The position numbers were made by a program, and so were the translations under genes. From contig JAIRKN010000182.1 of NCBI GenBank assembly GCA_031260095.1, positions 1-5,030 of the forward strand: 5,030 nt of DNA, read 5' to 3'. How positions within the stretch are numbered: position 1 is the stretch's first letter; every line of letters begins with the position of its first letter. Origin of the DNA: Tannerella sp. GTDB taxonomy: Bacteria; Bacteroidota; Bacteroidia; Bacteroidales; Tannerellaceae. Positions 1 to 4,536 of the stretch are shown here, in pieces. The notes beneath the pieces were generated by a model. The model ran no database searches and was not told the DNA's origin. It saw only the letters and a list, made by a program, of their open reading frames with translations.

Positions 1-263
1 TAATCCTTCACCATAACCGATAACTGAGATTTGGAGTAAGTCTCTTTTTTCACCAGGGGATAATACATATTCACTTTTCCGGCATTTTTTGTATGCTCGA
101 CGAATCCTTTGTTTTCCAAAACACTGAGAATCGTAGCAACGGTTGTCCGGGCAGGTTTGGGCAGTTCGAATTTTTTCAGAATTTGCTGGACGCTCCCCTG
201 TTCAAGCTCCCAAAGGATCTTCATCACTTGTTCTTCTGCTTTCGTTAATTTTAAAGCTCTCAT
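1..263 (-). CDS. BlaI/MecI/CopY-family transcriptional repressor, N-terminal part (cut by window edge)
   Basis: Reading leftward from ATG at 263-261, 87 codons are visible before the window ends. The protein starts MRALKLTKAEEQVMKILWEL, the family-typical opening of BlaI/MecI winged-helix repressors. A recognition-helix region with P-A-R-T-T-V-A-T (residues 37-44) and a wing with K-V-N-M-Y-Y-P (63-69) follow. Family members are about 120-130 residues long, so roughly the last third (dimerisation helices) is missing. In Bacteroidetes such repressors usually sit upstream of an M56/BlaR1-like membrane metallopeptidase that inactivates them by proteolysis; that partner would lie beyond position 1 and cannot be seen. 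The start is supported by a promoter at 297-328, and autoregulation through the dyad at 305-322 is inferred. The actual regulon (beta-lactam, copper or envelope stress) cannot be told from this fragment. Confidence 0.9.
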   Translation of the reverse strand, partial: MRALKLTKAEEQVMKILWELEQGSVQQILKKFELPKPARTTVATILSVLENKGFVEHTKNAGKVNMYYPLVKKETYSKSQLSVMVKD

Positions 264-296
264 GTTTTATACTGTTTTTATATGAAATTGACGCCT

Positions 297-328
297 CAAA
301 AATATGTCTAAAAAAATAGACAAGCAAG
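297..328 (-). promoter_or_regulatory. Bacteroidetes-type promoter of the BlaI-like gene
   Basis: On the minus strand a TTG at 327-325 is followed by 20 bases and then TATTTTTG (304-297), a full match to the Bacteroidetes -7 consensus TAnnTTTG with normal spacing. A second TTG at 323-321 would give a 16-base spacer, which is too short. The start of transcription would be about 292, leaving a leader of about 30 bases before ATG at 263. Confidence 0.72.
305..322. promoter_or_regulatory. Operator-like dyad between the -33 and -7 elements of the BlaI-like gene
   Basis: TGTCTA (305-310), six A residues (311-316) and TAGACA (317-322) form a perfect 6-bp inverted repeat. It fills the spacer of the promoter at 297-328 and directly abuts its -7 element, so a dimer bound here would block RNA polymerase. 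BlaI/MecI/CopY proteins bind short dyads, and the best-studied ones have TACA/TGTA half-sites. This dyad is not that exact sequence, so assigning it to the repressor encoded at 1-263 is inference from position and symmetry. Confidence 0.55.
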
Positions 329-341
329 TTTAAGTCGTTAA

Positions 342-720
342 AAAAATATAACCAGAAAGATTTTTGCAAACATTGGCTGGCGTGTCCTGGCGCGTCTCCT
401 GGGGGTAGATCTGACTGAAATGGAAGGCTTTAATGAAAAAACGCTGCCGGACGTCCTGAGTATAACAGGCTCCGATATGGGAAAGTTGCCCACGGCAGAT
501 CATTTCACCGGCCGGTTGAATTTGAGTCCCCGCCGACAGAAGACAGGCGATAAATACATCGGCAATCAAATACGCCGGACGGGCAATCCAGCCACGCAGG
601 CGTTGCGTATGTCTGCACAGTTCATCGGTACCAAAAGCAGGGGGGCTGTATCGAAAGGTGGGAGTGCCGTCGTAATGACAGAGGTAGGGAGCGCAAGGAC
701 GGGATGTGTGTCCGTCATGC
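342..720 (+). pseudogene. IS110-family transposase remnant (C-terminal domain only)
   Basis: The forward frame through 420 is open from 342 to 815. From about 384 it reads like the C-terminal (Transposase_20, IS116/IS110/IS902) domain of IS110-group transposases: L-L-G-V-D-L-T, V-L-S-I-T-G-S-D-M, P-T-A-D-H-F, L-N-L-S-P-R-R-Q-K-T-G, then G-N-Q-I-R-R-T-G-N-P-A-T-Q-A-L-R-M-S-A-Q ending near 610. After about 640 resemblance fades, though a weak KGG-SAVV / SAR pattern may continue to about 700. The N-terminal RuvC-like DEDD domain (roughly 200 residues) is absent, so the element cannot be active. The site where IS110 enzymes usually have S-G-G-K reads T-G-D-K, a further sign of decay if intact relatives have serine there. 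Both boundaries are approximate; IS110 elements lack classical terminal inverted repeats. Confidence 0.75.
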
Positions 721-744
721 GGGTATGGGTGGGTTCGCTGGTGA
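646..744. other. Unassigned stretch between two gene remnants
   Basis: About 100 bases lie between the clear IS110-like block and the arabinofuranosidase-like block. All three forward frames and the reverse strand were read and no convincing protein family, RNA or inverted repeat was seen. The forward frame through the transposase remnant stays open across it by chance or as degraded transposase tail. The junction between the two ancestral sequences must lie here. Confidence 0.4.
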
Positions 745-960
745 CGACCTTGTCTTTGGTATCGGAAAAGCCCGAAAGTATTTGCCGGCGAATACGCTTG
801 TTATGGCAAGGGTAAAAATCAGCCGACAAACGAAAAATGTATCACGCTAAACACTTCCGACTTAGATGCAGAGAACACGATTGAAAATCCTCACCGCATG
901 GCTTCCGAAGAATGCGTCCTGTCTATCCGCGGAAATATATTCGCCACAGATACTGTATGT
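745..960 (+). pseudogene. GH51-like alpha-L-arabinofuranosidase remnant, C-terminal pieces joined by an internal deletion
   Basis: In the frame 745-1002 (stop 1000-1002) two segments look like different parts of Bacteroidetes GH51 alpha-L-arabinofuranosidases. Residues coded at about 760-816 read Y-R-K-S-P-K-V-F-A-G-E-Y-A-C-Y-G-K-G-K, resembling the conserved block of the catalytic barrel that ends in a Gly-Glu-Tyr-Ala motif. Directly after it, at about 832-940, the frame reads E-K-C-I-T-L, then D-L-D-A-E-N-T-I-E-N-P-H and L-S-I-R-G-N, resembling the C-terminal beta-sandwich just before the protein end. In an intact enzyme some 150 or more residues should separate them, so an in-frame internal deletion is inferred. 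No start codon or upstream catalytic region is present and the usual last residues are lost. The family call is from memory of conserved blocks; an extracellular or periplasmic arabinan- or arabinoxylan-degrading ancestor is likely. Confidence 0.68.
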
Positions 961-977
961 AAAACGAAGAATGGCAA

Positions 978-1493
978 TCATTCAATAAATGATCGCAAAT
1001 AATCAATAAAAGACAGATCCATCCAGTTTCCTTCAAATAATTCCCCATTGATAAAGAACGTCGGCGTACCCTCTACTCCCTGTTGAGTCCCCGTCTTATA
1101 ATCAAATTCCACTTTTCGGAAAAATACTTCTCTCTCCAAATCTTCTTCAAACTGTTTCATATCCAATCCTATCTGCCGTGCATATTCCATCAGATGAGCA
1201 TCCTCCAGTTTTCTCTGGTTTTCGAACAAAATGTCGTGCATCTCCCAGAATTTACCTTGCGCGCCTGCCGCTTCTGCTGCTACGGCAGCATGAATAGCAT
1301 GAGCATGTAATTCCGGTAAAGGAAAATTCCGGAAAACAATCTTCAGATCGTCACCTAACTGTTTTTCTACTTCCTTCAGTATGTTGTACGCTTGTCGACA
1401 ATAAGGACACTGGAAATCCGCATATTCTACTAATTCAAGAGATGCGCCGGCATTGCCTCGAATATGATCTTCATAATTTACTTTCAAATTCAT
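978..1493 (-). CDS. DsbA-family thioredoxin-fold protein, cytoplasmic (CPYC active site)
   Basis: This 171-residue protein has a thioredoxin fold with an inserted helical domain, as in DsbA-like proteins. Residues 19-33 contain the first strand and the redox motif E-Y-A-D-F-Q-C-P-Y-C-R, with catalytic Cys29 and Cys32. R-N-F-P-L (55-59) and H-A-H-A-I-H-A-A (63-70) begin the helical insertion. The cis-proline loop is G-T-P-T-F-F-I-N-G (142-150, Pro144). It starts MNLKVNYEDHIRG, with no signal peptide or membrane segment, so it probably works in the cytoplasm as a thiol-disulfide oxidoreductase rather than as a periplasmic folding oxidase; substrates are unknown. Similar domains also occur fused to Na+/H+ antiporter NhaA in some bacteria, but nothing here points to that. 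The start is supported by a promoter at 1530-1560. Its 3' end borders the arabinofuranosidase remnant and no terminator is visible. Confidence 0.92.
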   Translation of the reverse strand: MNLKVNYEDHIRGNAGASLELVEYADFQCPYCRQAYNILKEVEKQLGDDLKIVFRNFPLPELHAHAIHAAVAAEAAGAQGKFWEMHDILFENQRKLEDAHLMEYARQIGLDMKQFEEDLEREVFFRKVEFDYKTGTQQGVEGTPTFFINGELFEGNWMDLSFIDYLRSFIE

Positions 1494-1529
1494 AATTAAT
1501 TCTATATTTAAATACTACCCTATAAATTG

Positions 1530-1560
1530 CAAATATAATCATTAAATGATCCGAATCAAA
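1530..1560 (-). promoter_or_regulatory. Bacteroidetes-type promoter of the DsbA-like gene
   Basis: On the minus strand TTTG (1560-1557), 19 bases, then TATATTTG (1537-1530) match both consensus elements exactly. Transcription should start near 1525, about 32 bases before ATG at 1493. The leader is A/T-rich and has no Shine-Dalgarno sequence. Confidence 0.8.
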
Positions 1561-1653
1561 CAATATCACCCATCTATTTTCATTTTAAACTTTTCTCTTT
1601 TACATTTCTTTGCTCCATTCGGTAAGAAGACATCCGGAATCTGTCTGCGTTTT

Positions 1654-1685
1654 TTTGTCCATATAAAAAATTAAAACTACATTTG
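1654..1685 (+). promoter_or_regulatory. Bacteroidetes-type promoter abutting the NlpC/P60 start codon
   Basis: TTTG (1654-1657), 20 bases, then TACATTTG (1678-1685) match both consensus elements exactly. The start codon follows only five bases later, at 1691, so the predicted transcript begins about at the ATG itself and would be nearly leaderless. A poorer -7-like TACATTTC at 1601-1608, without a TTG at the right distance, is the only alternative seen upstream. Confidence 0.7.
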
Positions 1686-1690
1686 TCCAC

Positions 1691-2272
1691 ATGAAAAAGA
1701 TAATAAACATATTATTCATCTTTATTGCTGCGTTGAGTATCGTTTCATGCTCGACACGAAGACAATCCGCTCAACCGAAACCGCCGCCGGTCAAGTCGGC
1801 ACAAGCTGCGAAGAAACCCATACCTCAATACAACCATCAGACCCTGTCTAACCTGTCGAAACAGTTTGGCGTGCGTTTGACGCAAGCAGATAATATCACA
1901 CTCTACAACGCTTGTAGCAGTTGGATCGGGGTCGGATACCGTTATGGGGGTAACACCAAGAAAGGCGTAGACTGTTCCGGCTTCGTATCCGCCGTTTACA
2001 AACAGGTGTACGGAATCGGACTGGAACGTAACTCGGCTAATATGTTGAAAAAAAACTGCGCTCCCATCCGAAAAAATAACCTGAGAGAGGGAGATCTTGT
2101 TTTTTTTAAAACAACCGCCTCGGGCAACCGTAACATACCTACACACGTCGGGATCTATCTGAAAAACGGCAGATTCATCCATGCCGGCTCGTCACGGGGG
2201 GTTGTTGTCAACAGCCTTTCCGAAGCGTATTATGTCCGTACATGGATCACCGGGGGACGTGTAAAAAGATGA
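1691..2272 (+). CDS. NlpC/P60-family cell-wall hydrolase lipoprotein (Spr/MepS-like)
   Basis: This 193-residue protein begins with a lipoprotein signal peptide: K2-K3, a hydrophobic core (residues 4-17) and lipobox I-V-S-C with lipidated Cys20. A Pro/Lys/Gln/Ala-rich linker follows (about 25-46), then the NlpC/P60 domain from about 70 to the end. Catalytic residues are visible: Cys95 in G-V-D-C-S-G-F-V, His152 in P-T-H-V-G-I-Y, and His164 in R-F-I-H-A-G-S. R-E-G-D-L-V-F-F (132-139) is the usual strand before the histidine. The family cleaves peptide stems of peptidoglycan, as E. coli MepS does at D-Ala-meso-DAP cross-links. Residues after Cys20 are S-T-R-R, not the acidic signal that exports Bacteroidetes lipoproteins to the cell surface, so a periplasm-facing anchor is inferred. 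The start is fixed by the signal peptide; no alternative Met exists before residue 118. Confidence 0.94.
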   Translation: MKKIINILFIFIAALSIVSCSTRRQSAQPKPPPVKSAQAAKKPIPQYNHQTLSNLSKQFGVRLTQADNITLYNACSSWIGVGYRYGGNTKKGVDCSGFVSAVYKQVYGIGLERNSANMLKKNCAPIRKNNLREGDLVFFKTTASGNRNIPTHVGIYLKNGRFIHAGSSRGVVVNSLSEAYYVRTWITGGRVKR

Positions 2273-2299
2273 AACGAAAGTTTTTCATTTCGCACACGC

Positions 2300-2330
2300 T
2301 TGGAAAACCCGACTTTTTCATGTAGTTTTG
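2300..2330 (+). promoter_or_regulatory. Bacteroidetes-type promoter of serS
   Basis: TTG (2300-2302), 20 bases, then TAGTTTTG (2323-2330) match the consensus. The transcription start would be near 2335, giving a leader of about 26 bases to ATG 2361. It indicates that serS has its own promoter, though read-through from the gene 89 bases upstream is also possible because no strong terminator separates them. Confidence 0.75.
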
Positions 2331-2360
2331 CACCTTTGAATTACTAAAATTTTAAAACAA

Positions 2361-3632
2361 ATGCTCACTATTAAGACGATTACGGAAAATCGGGACGAAG
2401 TAATTCGTCGTTTAGCGGTAAAAAACTTCGACGCTACGACATACATAGACAAAGTCATCGCACTGGATGCGATTCGACGCACTGCACAATCGACCTTAGA
2501 GGCGAATCTGGCGGAAATAAACAACCTCTCAAAAAAGATCGGCGCACTGATGAAAGAGGGTAAAAAGGAAGAAGCAGAAGCGGCCAAAGCGCAGGTATCC
2601 GAACGGAAAGAAAGAAGTAAAAAACTCGACGCTACAAAGGAAGATGCGGAAAAAAGTATGTTTGACATCCTTGTTTTAATTCCCAATTTGCCGCACGAAT
2701 CCGTTCCCGAAGGGAGAAGTGCGGAAGATAATCCATGCGAGAAAATGGGCGGTATCATCCCTACACTCTCCGAAGATGCTCTCCCACACTGGGATCTTGC
2801 TAAAAAATACAATCTGATCGACTTCGAGCTTGGGGTGAAGATAACGGGAGCCGGCTTTCCGGTTTATATCGGACAGGGCGCACGTCTGCAACGGGCATTG
2901 ATTGACTTTTTCCTTGATAACGCAACGGAAGCCGGATATACGGAAATACAACCGCCGTATGTAATAAACGCCGATTCCGGTTATGGCACGGGGAATTTGC
3001 CGGATAAAGAAGGACAGATGTACCATTGCGGAACGGATGATTTATACCTGATCCCGACAGCCGAAGTGCCGGTTACCAATATATACCGCGACGTTATCGT
3101 AGACAAGGCGTTATTGCCGATAAAAAATACGGCTTATTCGGCCTGTTTCCGCCGCGAAGCCGGATCATACGGAAAAGATGTACGCGGCCTGAACCGCCTC
3201 CACCAATTCGACAAAGTGGAAATCGTACGGATCGATACCCCGGAACATTCCTATCAGTCGCTACAGGAAATGGTCGACTATGTGGAATCACTGGTGGAGA
3301 AACTTGAACTGCCCTGGCGGATACTGCGTCTTTGCGGAGGTGATATGAGCTTTACCTCATCGCTGACATTTGATTTTGAAGTGTTCTCGGCCGCACAAAA
3401 ACGCTGGCTCGAAGTCAGTTCCGTTTCCAATTTCGAAAGTTTTCAGGCGAACCGCCTGAAATGCCGCTACCGCGACGATCATAAAAAGACCCAACTGTGC
3501 CACACACTCAATGGGAGTGCGCTTGCCCTTCCGCGCATAGTAGCCGCCATACTCGAAAACAACCAGACGCACGAGGGAATACGCATACCCAAAGTGCTGA
3601 TTCCTTATACACGCTTCGATATGATTAAATAA
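2361..3632 (+). CDS. serS: Seryl-tRNA synthetase (serine--tRNA ligase)
   Basis: This 423-residue class II aminoacyl-tRNA synthetase charges tRNA-Ser (and tRNA-Sec where present) with serine in the cytoplasm; its length is normal for the bacterial enzyme. It starts MLTIKTITENRDEVIRRLAV, the usual beginning. Residues about 30-105 are the charged Lys/Glu/Ala-rich antiparallel coiled-coil arm that holds the long variable arm of tRNA-Ser. The catalytic domain shows motif 1 (around G-F-P-V-Y, 165-169, to Q-P-P-Y, 197-200), the serine-binding T-A-E loop (233-235), motif 2 F-R-R-E-A-G (263-268) through H-Q-F-D-K-V-E (281-287), and motif 3 N-G-S-A-L-A-L-P-R (384-392, Arg392). The stretch S-S-V-S-N-F-E-S-F-Q-A-N-R-L-K (353-367) is also typical. 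All key residues are present, so it should be active. It has its own promoter and converges with the next gene across 33 bases. Confidence 0.98.
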   Translation: MLTIKTITENRDEVIRRLAVKNFDATTYIDKVIALDAIRRTAQSTLEANLAEINNLSKKIGALMKEGKKEEAEAAKAQVSERKERSKKLDATKEDAEKSMFDILVLIPNLPHESVPEGRSAEDNPCEKMGGIIPTLSEDALPHWDLAKKYNLIDFELGVKITGAGFPVYIGQGARLQRALIDFFLDNATEAGYTEIQPPYVINADSGYGTGNLPDKEGQMYHCGTDDLYLIPTAEVPVTNIYRDVIVDKALLPIKNTAYSACFRREAGSYGKDVRGLNRLHQFDKVEIVRIDTPEHSYQSLQEMVDYVESLVEKLELPWRILRLCGGDMSFTSSLTFDFEVFSAAQKRWLEVSSVSNFESFQANRLKCRYRDDHKKTQLCHTLNGSALALPRIVAAILENNQTHEGIRIPKVLIPYTRFDMIK

Positions 3633-3650
3633 GAGGGGGCTTTAGCGTTA

Positions 3651-3681
3651 GAAAAAATGTCCGGCTCACAACAAAGCCGGA
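3651..3681 (-). terminator. Intrinsic terminator of the AlbA_2/winged-helix gene
   Basis: Arms TCCGGCT (3660-3666) and AGCCGGA (3675-3681) form a perfect 7-bp GC-rich stem around an 8-base loop. Read on the minus strand, the stem is followed after three bases by six T residues (3657-3652). The stem begins inside the last codons of the minus-strand gene, and its TGA stop lies at the loop edge (3668-3666). On the plus strand no T-run follows, so it is not a convincing terminator for serS. Confidence 0.75.
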
Positions 3682-4328
3682 ACGGAAGATTCCGGCGCAA
3701 CCGGGGAATAGACAATCTGCTTATCCACCACATGATATTTAAGCGTATTAATGGCAATTAAATCGCTCAGGATATTGCGTGCAGTATAGTAATTTATGTG
3801 TGCGATCCGGCAAAACTGTCCGATATGAATGTAAGGGTGACTTTCTAAATAAACGAGTATTTTTTTCACCGGACGTGTCAATGGGAGTAGCAAGCCATTC
3901 TCCCTGTTCTTTTTCCTCCAGGAAAAAAGCAGCACTTCATTTGCCGGTCTATTCTCATCCGCTACCCGGATATAGGCTTTGTATTTATCATCTTTATCGG
4001 GAGCCGTATAAGGTTTCTTATCCCCCGGAGCAATATACACTTCCAGTACGGTTTTTCCATTAAGTTCCCACCGGATCGCGCTAAAAGGCACGCTCGGCTT
4101 CGTGTACATCGTGGAAGCCGCCTCTATCATATAATATTCTTCTTCGCTTCTTATACCTGCTATATTCCCGTTGTCCTTTACTCCGATAAGTATACGTCCG
4201 CCGTCCGTATTGGCAAAGGCGCTAAGCGTTCGCGCAATTTTCTTACTGTCGCTCACCTCAAACTTAAAATCAAGTTGCTGATGTTCTCCCTGCGCTATCA
4301 ACGCTTCGATGGGATGATCTTTCTTCAT
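3666..4328 (-). CDS. AlbA_2 (Schlafen-type) putative DNA-binding protein with C-terminal winged helix
   Basis: This 220-residue protein starts MKKDHPIEALIAQGEHQQLD. A longer reading from 4379 adds 17 hydrophobic residues, but it begins upstream of the predicted transcription start (about 4344), so ATG 4328 is preferred. Residues 15-60 carry the AlbA_2 signature: E-H-Q-Q-L-D-F-K, I-A-R-T-L-S-A-F-A-N-T-D-G-G-R-I-L-I-G-V-K-D and G-N-I-A-G-I. Y-K-A-Y-I-R-V (116-122) is the later strand seen in such domains. Residues about 150-206 look like a winged helix-turn-helix (P-V-K-K-I-L-V-Y-L, then Y-Y-T-A-R-N-I-L-S-D-L). Proteins with this domain are often annotated as ATP-binding or transcriptional regulators, but the biochemical role of most is unknown. 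It is convergent with serS and divergent from kdsB. A 36-bp palindrome at its promoter suggests, but does not prove, autoregulation. Confidence 0.88.
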   Translation of the reverse strand: MKKDHPIEALIAQGEHQQLDFKFEVSDSKKIARTLSAFANTDGGRILIGVKDNGNIAGIRSEEEYYMIEAASTMYTKPSVPFSAIRWELNGKTVLEVYIAPGDKKPYTAPDKDDKYKAYIRVADENRPANEVLLFSWRKKNRENGLLLPLTRPVKKILVYLESHPYIHIGQFCRIAHINYYTARNILSDLIAINTLKYHVVDKQIVYSPVAPESSVPALL

Positions 4329-4348
4329 ATCCACAAGAATTAGAATAA

Positions 4349-4380
4349 CAAATATAGTGCAAATCGAATACAATAACAAA
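4349..4380 (-). promoter_or_regulatory. Bacteroidetes-type promoter of the AlbA_2 gene
   Basis: On the minus strand TTTG (4380-4377), 20 bases, then TATATTTG (4356-4349) match both consensus elements exactly. Transcription would start near 4344, 16 bases before ATG 4328. The -33 element lies inside the left arm of the palindrome at 4371-4406, and the -7 element overlaps a 15-bp repeat. Confidence 0.8.
4353..4367. repeat. 15-bp direct repeat, copy 1
   Basis: TATAGTGCAAATCGA occurs here and again exactly at 4441-4455, 88 bases apart and in the same orientation. This copy overlaps the -7 element of the AlbA_2 promoter and extends into its spacer. Confidence 0.75.
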
Positions 4381-4406
4381 AGAAAATTTATTTTATTTTG
4401 TTATTG
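4371..4406. repeat. 36-bp near-perfect palindrome in the divergent intergenic region
   Basis: Outer arms CAATAACAAAA (4371-4381) and TTTTGTTATTG (4396-4406) are perfectly complementary. The interior continues the symmetry with AAAAT (4383-4387) and ATTTT (4390-4394), leaving one mismatch at 4382/4395 and a two-base centre. In all, 16 of 18 half-site positions pair. It covers the -33 element of the AlbA_2 gene and places a mirror-image TTTTG on the plus strand (4396-4400), facing kdsB. No T-run arrangement suggests a terminator, so a dimer-binding operator is more likely. Confidence 0.7.
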
Positions 4407-4440
4407 TTGAGATGCCGCCTATATTCAATTTTCAATTAAG

Positions 4441-4455
4441 TATAGTGCAAATCGA
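4441..4455. repeat. 15-bp direct repeat, copy 2
   Basis: This is an exact second copy of TATAGTGCAAATCGA. It sits where the -33 region of the weak plus-strand promoter with -7-like TAACTTTA (4467-4474) should be, so each divergent promoter carries one copy. Confidence 0.75.
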
Positions 4456-4474
4456 GAGAAAAACACTAACTTTA
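4443..4474 (+). promoter_or_regulatory. Probable kdsB promoter (weak -33)
   Basis: TAACTTTA at 4467-4474 matches seven of eight positions of TAnnTTTG, and the following CATC resembles the sequence often seen downstream of Bacteroidetes -7 elements. No clear TTG lies 19-21 bases upstream. An alternative is TTTTG (4396-4400), 19 bases, then TATATTCA (4420-4427), six of eight. Either could serve kdsB; the first gives a leader of about 57 bases. Confidence 0.45.
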
Positions 4475-4536
4475 CATCCGAAAAATGAATGAAGGCGGTT
4501 GATGACGGCAGGTCTTCTTTCAACAAATCATTAAAC

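Noticed and set aside
420..815. A 131-residue forward reading frame as an intact gene
   Set aside because: Its first two thirds are a decayed IS110 transposase domain lacking the N-terminal half, and the rest matches nothing recognisable, so it is reported as a pseudogene.
330..829. Two overlapping minus-strand frames (330-569 and 566-829)
   Set aside because: They lie antisense to the transposase and arabinofuranosidase remnants, show no family features, and begin without promoter signals. The forward strand explains the sequence better.
1745..2182. A 145-residue minus-strand frame inside the NlpC/P60 gene
   Set aside because: It is antisense to the catalytic domain, whose Cys/His/His residues are all intact on the plus strand.
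2269..2288. Possible terminator hairpin after the NlpC/P60 gene (AAAC-GAAA-GTTT with outer ATG/CAT)
   Set aside because: The stem is short, AT-rich and bulged, overlaps the stop codon and has no T-run after it. It is too weak to call.
2688..2760. Atypical residues in otherwise conserved SerS blocks as a sign of altered function
   Set aside because: All class II motifs and the serine-binding loop are intact. Scattered substitutions such as Ser in the G-D-M-S-F block are ordinary variation.
2318..3572. Several minus-strand frames within serS
   Set aside because: They are antisense to a complete, highly conserved synthetase and contain no recognisable domain.
3676..3696. The hairpin GCCGGAA/TTCCGGC as a serS terminator on the plus strand
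   Set aside because: No T-rich tract follows on the plus strand. The structure makes more sense in the minus-strand transcript.
3779..4063. A forward 94-residue frame inside the AlbA_2 gene
   Set aside because: It shadows the conserved minus-strand gene and has low-complexity composition with no domain.
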